Below are positions 28,509-37,967 of a stretch of DNA of 64,000 bases, piece by piece. The stretch covers positions 1,663,001 through 1,727,000 of the forward strand of contig NZ_CP139478.1 of NCBI RefSeq assembly GCF_034259105.1. The letters run 5' to 3'. The notes below the pieces were generated by a model that did no database searches, had not been told where the DNA came from, and saw nothing but the letters and a program-made list of their open reading frames with translations. Source of the stretch: Limosilactobacillus reuteri (GTDB lineage Bacteria > Bacillota > Bacilli > Lactobacillales > Lactobacillaceae). The number at the start of each line of letters is the position of its first letter. The stretch's first letter is position 1. The translations under genes were made by a program, and so were the position numbers.

Positions 28509-30137
28509 TTAATATCGCGGCTTCCAAATTTTTTCTGCTACTGCCTTCTTCGCATCGGTAATTCCATCGCCTGCTAAGCCTTGGTCGATAGCAGATTCGG
28601 CTACTCGTTCAGCCACTCGCTTAGAAAATTCTGTTAACTTAGAAACAGGAGGTAATACAGCTGCTCCTGGTTTTTCTGGGTCAACTAAGCCACTTAAAGC
28701 ATGAGCAGCTGCAGCAAGCATATTATCATTTAACACTTTAGCTTCAGCAGCCAAGGCGCCAAAACCAACTCCAGGATAAATTAACGCATTGTTAGCTTGA
28801 CCAATTTGATAAACGGTTCCATTATACTCGATATCTTTAACCGGAATTCCCGTCGCAATTAATGCCTTTCCATCAGTCCATTTGAGAAGGTCGGCTGCTT
28901 TTGCCTCTGCTAACTTAGTTGGGTTAGAGAGCGGGAAGATAACAGGCCATGAAGTATGGGCTGCCATTTCCTTTACAACCGCTTCATCAAAACTTCCTGG
29001 CTGAGTGGACGTACCAATCATTACTGTTGGGTGAACAGCTTTAACAACCGCAAGTAAATTAGTTAATTCATCAGCATTAGCAAATTCGCTCCGTTGACGG
29101 GTAAATGGCTTTTGCTTTGGTGTTAAGCCTGGCGTATCTTTAAATAATAATCCTTGCTTGTCAACAAGGTAGAAGTGCTTCTTTGCTTCGTCCGGTGTCA
29201 GGCCTTGACGGATCAATTCGTCATAAAGCATCTTAGCGATCCCCATTCCAGCAGTACCCGCACCGAATGTTAAGAATGTTTGATCCGTTAACTTTTCTTT
29301 TGAGATATTCATGGCTCCTAGCACACCAGCTAAGGCAATAATTCCGGTTCCTTGAATATCATCATTAAAGGTCAAAATCTTATCCTGGTACTTATCAAGA
29401 ATCCGTGCAGCCGTTCCCCAACCAAAATCTTCAAAGTGTAATAAACTCTTAGGGAACAATCCTTCAACTGCATCAACAAACTTATCGATGAAGTCAAAGT
29501 AAGGTTGTCCCTCAACCCGCTTAATTCGATTTCCTAGGTAATTAGCGGACTTCAACAATTTTTCATTATTAGTCCCTGCATCAATAGAGACCGGGAGAAC
29601 TTGGGATGGATCAATCCCAGCCGCTGCCGTGTAAACCATTAATTTTCCAACAGAAATGTCAACCCCATTTACACCCCAGTCACCAATACCAAGGATTCCT
29701 TCAGCATCTGTAACAACAATAAGGCGAATATCACGACCATCGGCGGCATCAACAAGTTCCTCTTTAATTAAGTCAGGATGCTCAATGCTCAAATATGCAG
29801 CATCTTGCGGCTTAATGTAACGTTCATTATATTGCTCAATCGCCTCAGCAATTACGGGATCATACACAACCGGCATAAACTCCGCAATATGTTTTTCCAT
29901 CAAGTAGAAGAAAAGCGTACGGTTAGTATTGAATACTTCCATCAATAGATGACGTTGTTCAATCCGTGAGTTCTTAGATTGATATAACCGGTAGATTTCG
30001 TCTGCCTGTTCCTCAATCGTTCTTACACAAGATGGTAACAAGCCTAATAAACCATACTTTTTTCGTTCTTCAATTGTAAAAGCAGTTCCCTTATTCTTAA
30101 AGGGATCATTCAACATTTGCATTCCTTTCCGCAACAT
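28509..30137 (-). CDS. mleS: Malolactic enzyme
   Basis: Converts L-malate to L-lactate and CO2 with bound NAD. The 542-residue protein is of the large malic enzyme type, with [12 protein letters not shown] near the N-terminus, [36 protein letters not shown] and [11 protein letters not shown]. The length matches characterised malolactic enzymes (about 540). The ATG at 30137 follows AAAGGA by nine bases; an ATG at 30116 is an alternative. The gene is divergent from a LysR-type regulator (mleR-like) that is frameshifted in this window. Confidence 0.9.
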   Translation of the reverse strand: MLRKGMQMLNDPFKNKGTAFTIEERKKYGLLGLLPSCVRTIEEQADEIYRLYQSKNSRIEQRHLLMEVFNTNRTLFFYLMEKHIAEFMPVVYDPVIAEAIEQYNERYIKPQDAAYLSIEHPDLIKEELVDAADGRDIRLIVVTDAEGILGIGDWGVNGVDISVGKLMVYTAAAGIDPSQVLPVSIDAGTNNEKLLKSANYLGNRIKRVEGQPYFDFIDKFVDAVEGLFPKSLLHFEDFGWGTAARILDKYQDKILTFNDDIQGTGIIALAGVLGAMNISKEKLTDQTFLTFGAGTAGMGIAKMLYDELIRQGLTPDEAKKHFYLVDKQGLLFKDTPGLTPKQKPFTRQRSEFANADELTNLLAVVKAVHPTVMIGTSTQPGSFDEAVVKEMAAHTSWPVIFPLSNPTKLAEAKAADLLKWTDGKALIATGIPVKDIEYNGTVYQIGQANNALIYPGVGFGALAAEAKVLNDNMLAAAAHALSGLVDPEKPGAAVLPPVSKLTEFSKRVAERVAESAIDQGLAGDGITDAKKAVAEKIWKPRY

Positions 30138-30273
30138 TATCGCTTATCCTTTACCTTTTATCTGTTTCAACAATCTTAGAGTAATTCCAGCGCTAGTTTA
30201 TAGTCAAATATATGCTATGATATAAATAAAATTGATAATACCCCTTATAATCACTGACAGAGAGGCATTTACT

Positions 30274-31156
30274 ATGAAATTAAACGACCTAAAATATTAT
30301 CAAGCACTGGTAAAATATAAAAATTTTTCGCAAGTTGCAGCAAAATTTAATGTCAGTCAGCCCACTATTACAATGGCTATCCAACGACTAGAAAAAGATT
30401 TTGGCACGTCATTTTTTGTTCGCGACCATGTCCATAAACAATTGCATATCACACCGACTGGTAAGCAATTTGCCGTTCACGTTGACGTTATCTTAAACGA
30501 ATTAAGGATTTCCCGCCAAGAAATCAATCAAGCTGAATCGTCCAGTATTCGCTTTGCCCTGCCACCCATTATCGGTAATTACTACTTTCCGCCATTGACC
30601 CCACTATTAATGCGAGAAGGCCTCTTAAGCCACTTGGAAACCTCTGAGCATGGTTCTAAGGAAATTCTCAAGATGCTTAAACATGGTCACCTTGATTTGG
30701 CATTGCTCGGATCGCTTAACCCCCCTAAGGGAAGTGGGGCTAAAAACCACTGAATTAGCTGAGTATCCCTTTAAGATTATCGTTAGCAAGCGCCATCCCC
30801 TCGCTGCTAAAAAGGAGATTGATTTTGCTGCTCTCAAAAATGAACGCTTTATTGTCCCTGATACTGAATTCTTTCATGAGCAAGCCTTTAAGCAAATCTC
30901 TCATTTGGCTCATTTTCGTCCCCAAGTCATCTACCGAACTGCCGACATTCACGTTATCAAAACCATGGTTGCAGAAAATCTTGGAATTGCTTATTTAACA
31001 AGTTTGGCGATTACTCCAGAAGATAACATCCATTCCATAAATGTTACTAGCCCGTTAAAACAATCATTTCTCCTGTCAGCTGTTACTCGTTCAACCGAAT
31101 TATTAACAGCCCCCAAGCAAAAACTATGGGATCTCTTAACTGCAAAAAAGGAATGA
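30274..31156 (+). pseudogene. mleR: mleR-like LysR regulator, frameshifted in a C6 tract
   Basis: The N-terminal frame (30274-30753) gives a LysR helix-turn-helix (NFSQVAAKFNVSQPTITMAI) and part of the effector domain up to LLGSLN. It then leaves the family sequence. The +1 frame picks up as PLREVGLKTTELAEYPFKII and continues to 31156 with normal LysR effector sequence. The switch point is CTTAACCCCCCTAAGG at 30715-30730. With five C instead of six the frame reads GSLNPLREVGLKTTE without a break. So a single C insertion in a homopolymer explains the break. It is divergent from mleS and would normally activate it. Confidence 0.85.
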
Positions 31157-31170
31157 GAGTGGGAAATAAC

Positions 31171-31272
31171 CTCCTCGACAAGGCGGTGGGCTAAGCTAGG
31201 ACGGTGATTAGCACGGCACGGGCTGATCATCGTCCGTACTTATACTCGAGCCTTGTGGCGACGCGAAGCTAG
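31171..31272. repeat. Structured intergenic repeat with long hairpins
   Basis: The 200-bp gap after mleR holds no gene. It begins with the 29-bp repeat shared with 13100-13128. It then forms a 14-bp hairpin (GGACGGTGATTAGC with GCTGATCATCGTCC, allowing G.T pairs), enclosed by ACAAGGC/GCCTTGT. It ends with ACGCGAAGCTAG, which recurs inverted at 7098-7109. It is likely a species-specific repeat family. Confidence 0.55.
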
Positions 31273-31306
31273 TTCCACGTTATATTTCTATTGTTCATAA
31301 AAGTAG

Positions 31307-31356
31307 TAGAGGCTGAGAGAAAACAAAAGTTTTCTCCTAGCCTCTATTCCTTTTTA
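31307..31356. terminator. Bidirectional Rho-independent terminator
   Basis: TAGAGGCTGAGAGAAAAC pairs with GTTTTCTCCTAGCCTCTA (one mismatch), then TTCCTTTTT. It separates converging mleR and cyclophilin genes. The stem sequence resembles the terminators at 3152 and 42271. Confidence 0.85.
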
Positions 31357-31950
31357 TTACTTTTCTTTTTCAATCTTAATTGTTTTTATAATAACGTCTT
31401 TCTTAGGCTTATCCATCGCATCCCGCTTAACCTTGCTGATCTTTTCGACAACATCCATCCCGGATAATACTTGGCCAAATACGGTATGGTGGAAATCAAG
31501 CCACGGTGTACCGCCATGTTTTTCGTAATAATCAATAATCTCCTGCGGGTACCCAACGGCCTTCATTTGATCAATCATATTTTCTGGAACATGTTCATTA
31601 GTGACAATAAAGAATTGACTGCCATTTGTGTTCGGACCAGCATTAGCCATTGAAAGAGCACCAGTGAAGTTAAATAGTTCTTCAGAAAACTCGTCTTCAA
31701 ACGGGTGACCATAAATACTTTCGCCACCACGGCCGGTTCCAGTTGGGTCGCCACCTTGAATCATAAAATCCGGGATAACCCGGTGAAAAATTACATCGTC
31801 ATAATAATTTTTCTCTGCTAATTTAACAAAGTTTTCAACTGTTTTAGGTGCGTATTTTGGAAAAAGTTGGGCCGTAATTGTTCCCATTGTAGTTTCAATT
31901 ACTGCTTTTGGTCCTTCAACTTCATCCAATGATAATTGGGGATATTTCAT
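31357..31950 (-). CDS. Peptidyl-prolyl cis-trans isomerase, cyclophilin type
   Basis: A 197-residue cytosolic cyclophilin; no signal peptide is seen. The core shows [22 protein letters not shown] (active-site Arg, Phe, Met, Gln), [21 protein letters not shown] and a late [19 protein letters not shown] precedes the ATG. It is a stand-alone gene that catalyses proline isomerisation during protein folding. Confidence 0.93.
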   Translation of the reverse strand: MKYPQLSLDEVEGPKAVIETTMGTITAQLFPKYAPKTVENFVKLAEKNYYDDVIFHRVIPDFMIQGGDPTGTGRGGESIYGHPFEDEFSEELFNFTGALSMANAGPNTNGSQFFIVTNEHVPENMIDQMKAVGYPQEIIDYYEKHGGTPWLDFHHTVFGQVLSGMDVVEKISKVKRDAMDKPKKDVIIKTIKIEKEK

Positions 31951-32023
31951 AAATAAAGCCTCCTCTTTTCTCTTCTAAACCTCTCTAACCATCTTAGCAG
32001 GAATCAGAAGGAAAAGGCAATTA

Positions 32024-33070
32024 TTAGTCCTCACTAACACGTAATACACAAGCTCCCTTAATATCACCGTGCTTAACATAGCGTAATGCTTCGTCAGCCT
32101 TTGCTAGTGGATATTCGTGTACTTCAGGATGGATATTGAGACGGTCAGCTAATGTTAAGAATTCTTCCCCATCACGACGGGTATTGCTCTCAACACTCGT
32201 TAATGTCTTCTCGTGGAATATTTCTTTTTGGTAATTCATCGTTGGAATATCAGTCATATGAATGCCAGCTAAGGCCAAAGTCCCACCTGGAACTAAACTA
32301 GCTAAGGCTGGTAATACCATATCACCAACTGGCGCAAAAATGATTGACGAATCCAAAGGAACTGGCGCGGGGTCATAGGAGCCTTGAACAGAAGCACAAC
32401 CTAATTCTAGGGCGAATTTCTTTGCGGCCTCACCACGTGTAAAGACATGCACTTCAATTCCCTGGGCAAGTGCAATCTGGGCCGTAATGTGCGCTGAGCC
32501 ACCGAAGCCATATAACCCTAAGCGGCCACCAGCGGGAACATTGGCACGTTCAAAGGCCCGATAACCAATAATCCCTGCACATAATAATGGAGCTGCCTCT
32601 AAAGAATCAAACTTTTCCGGAAGCCGATATGCAAATCCTTCTGGAACCGTGACATATTCTGCATAACCGCCATCATGATCCCAACCGGTATAAAGTGAAT
32701 GAGGACAAAGATTCTCATGACCTGACCGGCAAAACTTGCATACACCACAAGCATGCCGAAACCATGGAATCCCAATTCGCTCACCAAGCTTAAATCGTTG
32801 TGTCTCTGGTCCAAAGCCGACAACTTTACCAACAATCTCATGACCAGGAGTAACGTGTTCGTGGTGAACCGGCAAGTCTCCTTCAGTCACGTGCAAGTCC
32901 GTATGACATACTCCACACGTCAATACCTTAACAAGGACTTCTCCCCGTTTAGGAGTCGGCACGGGCTTTTCGGTAAATTCGATTGGTGATTCCTTACCAT
33001 CAATCGGCCCAGGAGTTGTGACTGCCCAAGCCTTCATTGTTTTCGGAATAGCATTTTCGCGTTTTTCCAT
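32024..33070 (-). CDS. Zinc-dependent alcohol dehydrogenase
   Basis: A 348-residue medium-chain dehydrogenase. Catalytic zinc ligands are visible in TCGVCHTDLH and the GHE of TPGHEIVG; the structural zinc site is CGVCKFCRSGHENLC. The cofactor fold has GLYGFGGSAH in place of the common GxGxxG. It closely resembles AdhP/AdhA-type enzymes that reduce acetaldehyde or other aldehydes with NAD(P)H. The ribosome site for the first ATG is weak (AGGT nine bases upstream), and an internal ATG at MKAWAV lacks one altogether. A single-gene unit. Confidence 0.9.
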   Translation of the reverse strand: MEKRENAIPKTMKAWAVTTPGPIDGKESPIEFTEKPVPTPKRGEVLVKVLTCGVCHTDLHVTEGDLPVHHEHVTPGHEIVGKVVGFGPETQRFKLGERIGIPWFRHACGVCKFCRSGHENLCPHSLYTGWDHDGGYAEYVTVPEGFAYRLPEKFDSLEAAPLLCAGIIGYRAFERANVPAGGRLGLYGFGGSAHITAQIALAQGIEVHVFTRGEAAKKFALELGCASVQGSYDPAPVPLDSSIIFAPVGDMVLPALASLVPGGTLALAGIHMTDIPTMNYQKEIFHEKTLTSVESNTRRDGEEFLTLADRLNIHPEVHEYPLAKADEALRYVKHGDIKGACVLRVSED

Positions 33071-33120
33071 CCTTAAAGACCTCGATTAATTAAATATTTC
33101 ATTCTCTATTGTAGTGCTTT

Positions 33121-34659
33121 TTATTCATAAGAGCGGCGTATTTTTTCAATTTGACGAGACCATTGATCCTTAAATTTTGGAATGTTTAACGGCTCATTAA
33201 TAGCTGGATCATCTTTTGCCGCTTGACTCAGTCCTTCTACTCCTCCGATATCATCCAAGATTCCAGTTCCAAACCCGCCGACAATTTTGGGACTAGTATG
33301 AGCTGGAAGTCGTTTCGGCTTTACTTCCTCAAACTTAATTTTAAAGTTCCACATATCACCAAAGTCATATATTAGGTTATATTCATGGTCAAGATTACAA
33401 TCGCCTACCCAACTTTGAGTAATATCTTTTGATTGACCAAAGCCGCTATCAAGAATCGGCAACTGATAGTGAGTATTTCCCTGATGCAATTCAAATAAGT
33501 GGTGCCCGTCCGCGTTAAATGCTGCTAAAATTGCAAAGCACAACATATCCAGACGCGTATCACCGCTGACAGTAAATCGCCGCCACATTTTAGGATGATA
33601 ATCACTAAGCTCAACATAAATAGTATATTGCTTATTAACATATTGGATTGCATGCTCGCGTTGATTCCTTACTTGCCGCTGCATATCACGAATTATACGT
33701 TGCAGGTGGTACATCCGCTGTTTAGAACCAAGATCTTTTATCCCCTGACTAATTGCTTGAACAAACAAATCGTAATCTTCACTAGAGAAGAGATCTTCTG
33801 CCCGTAAAAACTTCCCAAATTCGCGAAAGGCATCACTTTTAGAATGAAAGCCGGTATCAGTAGGACGATCATTATGTAGTTTTTCATAGTTAATTAAATA
33901 GTGATAGACCAAGGTAATATCATCAAGAACAGATTCGCCCAGAGCTTCACAGTAACCGATGTAATCTGCGGCACAATCCAAATCCCGATCAACGATGCTC
34001 TCGCTTTTTCCACGACTTTCTAAATAACCTTGATAATCATCTAAAATCTTTTCTCCCACCGCTGTTGCATTCATGATATCGTTAATTGAAAGTGAGCGGT
34101 AAAGATAGCGACGGTTATGTTCATTAAGTTTAGGATGAGTAGCCACCTTAAAGTCCGTAACTGAATAGTCTTCAAAAATATCCATTACGACATATTCTTC
34201 GTCCGTTGTCTTATTAGTAATCCGTGTCTGTTCCGCTAATTGAAGTGCAATTTCAGCATTGGTTGGGTCTTTTTCCCAATCAATAATTGAATTAGGCCCC
34301 ATCATGAGGTTCTGATACACCTGCAATTGCTGTTGAGTTTCTGGCTGAATTTGGCGTGTAAATACTACTTTGCTAAATTGAGCATCACGAATCATCCTAA
34401 TTTTTGCATACGGAATTGGCGAAACTTCTAATAAACTTAAGAATTCACGTTTAAATGCCGCAATAAAAGAGCGTGAGTCATTAAAGCGTTGAGGATAGCG
34501 TACAATAATTGGCAACGACATTAAGTTATTCATAATAATCATGAATTCCCCAGTAACACGAATTGTCCAAACATTTGTCTCTAATAGATCAGATGGAGCA
34601 ATCACCTGTGAATTAATATGCAAATGTTGGGCAAGTGAATTTTCCACTGCAATAATCAC
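33121..34659 (-). CDS. DUF6933-like plus pRiA4b ORF-3-like fusion protein
   Basis: A 512-residue protein of unknown function. The N-terminal part (about 1-100, TNVWTIRVTGEFMIIMNNLM through FNDSRSFIAAFKREFL) resembles the DUF6933 family. The middle is helical and acidic. The C-terminal 160 residues (YTIYVELSDYHPKMWRRFTV, HHLFEL, YDFGDMWNFKIKFEE) match the plasmid pRiA4b ORF-3 family. The GTG at 34659 is preferred since AGGAGG lies ten bases upstream. Divergent from DUF2252. The family assignments are recognition by eye; the role is unknown. Confidence 0.72.
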   Translation of the reverse strand: MIIAVENSLAQHLHINSQVIAPSDLLETNVWTIRVTGEFMIIMNNLMSLPIIVRYPQRFNDSRSFIAAFKREFLSLLEVSPIPYAKIRMIRDAQFSKVVFTRQIQPETQQQLQVYQNLMMGPNSIIDWEKDPTNAEIALQLAEQTRITNKTTDEEYVVMDIFEDYSVTDFKVATHPKLNEHNRRYLYRSLSINDIMNATAVGEKILDDYQGYLESRGKSESIVDRDLDCAADYIGYCEALGESVLDDITLVYHYLINYEKLHNDRPTDTGFHSKSDAFREFGKFLRAEDLFSSEDYDLFVQAISQGIKDLGSKQRMYHLQRIIRDMQRQVRNQREHAIQYVNKQYTIYVELSDYHPKMWRRFTVSGDTRLDMLCFAILAAFNADGHHLFELHQGNTHYQLPILDSGFGQSKDITQSWVGDCNLDHEYNLIYDFGDMWNFKIKFEEVKPKRLPAHTSPKIVGGFGTGILDDIGGVEGLSQAAKDDPAINEPLNIPKFKDQWSRQIEKIRRSYE

Positions 34660-34802
34660 TCTATCAACTCCTCCTATAATTTTGCTTATATTAATTTTAT
34701 TTTGAAAAGCATTATTTATCAACTTAATTAAACCATATTTACAAATAAATTAGAAGATTTAAAATAAGACATAAGTATTGTCTCTGAAAGGATGCGCAAC
34801 TT

Positions 34803-36200
34803 TTGATTAATCAAAATCTCGATATCTTTGACTTACGAAAAATTCAAATCAATAAAACTAAAGCTGAATTGGAAAATAATGGTAAACGGCAGCAAAAAGA
34901 GGTCTCTAGTAACATGTTAGGAACCTTCACGCCAGTTGATCGGGACCCCGTTAAAATAATTCAGATCACTGAAGCCAACATGATCCCCGAGTTGCTTCCA
35001 TTGCGCCACCAAAGAATGATTGCCAGTCGCTTTTCATTTTTCCGTGGAACTGCCGAATTAATGGAACATGACCTTAAACGACAGGCTCAAAGCAATCTTC
35101 CCATAATTATCTGCGGGGATGCCCATGTAAATAATTTTGGCTTTTACGCCTCCCCTGAACGTAAGCTTCTCTTTGGTCTTAATGACTTTGATGAAGCTCG
35201 AATTGGAAATTGGGAAAGTGATTTGAAACGGTTATTAGTTAGTGCTGAACTAGCGGGCGAAGAAAACGGTTTTGATCGCAATGACCTTTACCACCTCCTT
35301 CAATTAACGACTAAGACCTACCGCCATACTATCAAAAGCGCCAATAAGATGAGCCTTTCCCAACTGTTTTATTTTTCATTTGCCTATGAAGACATGGGAA
35401 AAGCTATTGAGTCTTTTGGTGATATTTCAACGCAAATGCAAACAGTCCTTAATAAGGTTCTTAAAAAGAGTCAGCGTAGCAATTCAGAAGAAATAATCCA
35501 AAAAATGGCGACTATCAATAATCAAGGGCATCTTGTTTTTCGGGATAATCCACCACGCGCACGTCATCTTAGTGCTGTGCGTTACCAACAGATTGTTAAA
35601 GGATATAACAAATATCGCGAAAATGTTCGGCAAGATGTTCGGGTTCTTCTCGCAAACTTTCACATTTCCGATATTATCCGCTATAGTGTCGGGGTTGGCA
35701 GTTTTGGAACACGATGTTACTTAATCATGCTTACTGGCAATGATAATAGCCACATCGTTTTACAAGTTAAAGAAGCTATGCCATTGCGTTATAACTTACT
35801 TTCCCTCCCCGTACAGCAAGCGATTAGAAATGGAGGAATCGCTGGTCAAAGAATTGTAACAGCACAACGGGTTCTTCAATCCTCATCCGATCGCTTTTTA
35901 GGAAGCACTACTTTCGGCGGTCGCAGTTATTACATTCGACAGTTCCGGGATATGAAAGAATCAATTAATGTTAATAAGCTTGACTTTGAAAGTTTCCAAT
36001 TCTACTGCCAAACGTGTGCTTACTTGCTAGCGATGGCTCATTTCCAAAGTCCCACCGCACCGATGATCCGTGGTTATTTAAAACACCAAAAGATATTAGA
36101 TACTCTTTTACCAAATTGGGCTTTAAAGTATGTAGATCAGGTCACAGCAGACTATGAACAATTCAAATTGGCAATTGCTAAAGGAAAACTAATAAATTAA
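34803..36200 (+). CDS. DUF2252 family protein
   Basis: A 465-residue protein of the DUF2252 family, which has distant kinase-like fold features. Diagnostic segments are RFSFFRGTAELMEHDL, ICGDAHVNNFGFY and FGLNDFDEARIGNWESDLKRL. A TTG start follows AAAGGATG. No biochemical function is established to my knowledge; the Asp/His-rich motifs suggest phosphotransfer or nucleotide binding. The upstream 34660-34802 gap is shared with the divergent DUF6933 gene. Confidence 0.85.
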   Translation: MINQNLDIFDLRKIQINKTKAELENNGKRQQKEVSSNMLGTFTPVDRDPVKIIQITEANMIPELLPLRHQRMIASRFSFFRGTAELMEHDLKRQAQSNLPIIICGDAHVNNFGFYASPERKLLFGLNDFDEARIGNWESDLKRLLVSAELAGEENGFDRNDLYHLLQLTTKTYRHTIKSANKMSLSQLFYFSFAYEDMGKAIESFGDISTQMQTVLNKVLKKSQRSNSEEIIQKMATINNQGHLVFRDNPPRARHLSAVRYQQIVKGYNKYRENVRQDVRVLLANFHISDIIRYSVGVGSFGTRCYLIMLTGNDNSHIVLQVKEAMPLRYNLLSLPVQQAIRNGGIAGQRIVTAQRVLQSSSDRFLGSTTFGGRSYYIRQFRDMKESINVNKLDFESFQFYCQTCAYLLAMAHFQSPTAPMIRGYLKHQKILDTLLPNWALKYVDQVTADYEQFKLAIAKGKLIN

Positions 36201-36205
36201 CTGTA

Positions 36206-36250
36206 TTAAAAAAGGACTTGCATTCATCGCTTTGCAAGTCCTTCTTTAAT
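36206..36250. terminator. Bidirectional Rho-independent terminator
   Basis: AAGGACTTGCA and TGCAAGTCCTT form an 11-bp perfect stem. The minus direction ends in TTTTTT, the plus direction in CTTTAATA. It lies between converging genes. Confidence 0.85.
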
Positions 36251-36251
36251 A

Positions 36252-36737
36252 CTATTTATGTTCGTTTAATTTTTGCCGATATTCCGCTCTCGTCATTTTA
36301 ACGGGAGCATCCTTTTGTTCTTTTGCAACTCTTTCCTGTGATGGTTTGAACTTGTTTTTCTTGGTAATTTTGATATCACCATAACTTGTTGAAATGGTGG
36401 TATAAAGCGGTTGTTCTAGGGGTTGATGATTTTTCTCTTCTAATTCAACTGCTTTTTTAGCATTTTCCAAATTATTACGGGCTGCCTTTACATTTTCCTT
36501 TGCCACCAACAGATTAGCAGAAATCCTGTCTAAATTATTTTGAACGTTTTTCAACAATTGACTGCTTGTTGCAATTGTTGTCCGGTCGCCAATCGTTTGA
36601 ACACCGGCAAATGTACTTTGAGCAGAAAGTACTGCTTGTTTTGCTTCATGGTACTTTTGATTAAACTTTTCATAGGATTGCTGAGCTTGCTCATAAGTCG
36701 CTTGCGCCTGCTTTAACGCTATATTTACATCAGCCAT
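36252..36737 (-). CDS. Hypothetical coiled-coil protein
   Basis: A 161-residue protein that is almost entirely charged or Ala/Gln-rich helix (about residues 1-105 with heptad-like spacing, for example QATYEQAQQSYEKFNQKYHE). It ends in a basic tail. There is no signal peptide or membrane helix. GAGGGG precedes the ATG. It is next to the remains of an LPXTG protein that also has an Ala-rich coiled coil, but no link is shown. I do not recognise a family. Confidence 0.7.
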   Translation of the reverse strand: MADVNIALKQAQATYEQAQQSYEKFNQKYHEAKQAVLSAQSTFAGVQTIGDRTTIATSSQLLKNVQNNLDRISANLLVAKENVKAARNNLENAKKAVELEEKNHQPLEQPLYTTISTSYGDIKITKKNKFKPSQERVAKEQKDAPVKMTRAEYRQKLNEHK

Positions 36738-36864
36738 ATTTTCCCCTCACTTTTTTGGATATAAACTAAAAGGCTGTGGCAAAGCAAACCTTCGTCACAA
36801 CCCTCTAGTATGTCCGAGCAAATTATAAAATTAAATCCAAGCTAATAATTGCAAAATATAATTA

Positions 36865-37728
36865 TTAGTATTCGCGTTTCTTACCAGCTAAGCCAAGGCC
36901 AAACATAGCAGCTGCAGCACCTAATGCGATTGCAGCAACGCCATTTTCGTTACCAGTTTGTGGTAATGTTTCAGCCTTAGTACCGTTTTGGTTGTTGGCA
37001 GCCTTGTATTCAGCACGAGTTACGCTAGTAGTTGCAGCAGCTTTCTTGTCAGCTGGTGTAGTTGGGTTAAGGTAGTAATCCTTAAGAGCACTTACTAATG
37101 CTTCGGCTGCATCAGTTTGTGGTGCATTGTAACCTTAAACCTTTTGAACCTTGTTGAGCATAGCTTGAGCAGCATTCAATGCGTTTTCTGCATGGTCAGC
37201 CTTTAATTCGTTATATGCTGCAGCAGCATCAGTAGCGAATTCATTGTTTTGGTTGAAGGTATCTTGAGCCTTCTTAGTAGCAGTCTTAGCATCTTCTAAT
37301 GACTTAGTTGCATCATTTACCTTAGCAGTTGCGTCATCGTATGCCTTTTGAAGAGCAGCTACGTCAGGGTTAGTAGTACCTAACTTGTCAGCAGCGGCAG
37401 TTTGAGCATTGCGGGCTTCATCAAGGGCCTTCTGAGCTGCACTTAATGTGTTGTTAGCATTGTTCAAAACAGTAGTTGCCTTTTCTGCATTAGCTGAAGC
37501 TTCTTCATAGGCCTTCTTTAAAGCATCAAGGTTAACAGCCAACTTAGCGTTATCAAGAGCAGTCTTGGCTTGAGCTTGTGCACTAAGAGCTGCATCTAAT
37601 TGTTTTTGAAGGTTAGCTTGGTTAGCATTTGCTTCGTCAAGGGCCTTTTGAGCAGAAACAATTTGTTCATTAGCATACTTTTCATATGCATTAAGAGCAT
37701 CAACAGCCTTACCCTTGTTTCTGATATA
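36865..37728 (-). pseudogene. C-terminal remnant of an LPXTG cell-wall protein, with in-frame stop
   Basis: One minus-strand frame from 37728 to 36865 encodes an alanine-rich coiled coil (repeats such as AQKALDEA), a linker, and a full sortase signal: LPQTG, a hydrophobic helix AAIALGAAAMFGLGLAG and the basic tail KKREY. It has no start codon or signal peptide. Coding-like sequence stops abruptly near 37720 against AT-rich DNA, and TGA ends the frame at 37731. A TAA at 37135-37137 also separates the coiled coil from the anchor in the same frame. It is best read as the truncated and further decayed end of a large surface adhesin. Confidence 0.8.
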
Positions 37729-37967
37729 TCAATATTTATTCTATAAATTTTGATTAAAAAAATTTTAAATTTCTATTTTTCGTTAGATTAATATATCCTA
37801 ATTATTTATTATAAGATAATGATAAATGCAAAAAATATAAATATCATTAATGTTCACATTTTAAAATCAGCAATATTTATAAGCTAATTGCATAAGATCA
37901 CTTGATTAGCAAATTTCGATATTAAGTTTAATTTCTAGCACAAATCCGCTACTAAAAGTTTATGATA

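Noticed and set aside
30650..31156. Separate 168-residue protein starting inside mleR
   Set aside because: Its first residues are a shadow of the other frame; family similarity begins only after the C6 tract. It is the 3' half of the frameshifted regulator.
37135..37542. Stand-alone 135-residue coiled-coil gene
   Set aside because: The apparent start is an internal TTG; the same frame extends upstream to 37728 and downstream past the TAA to an LPQTG anchor. It is part of a remnant.
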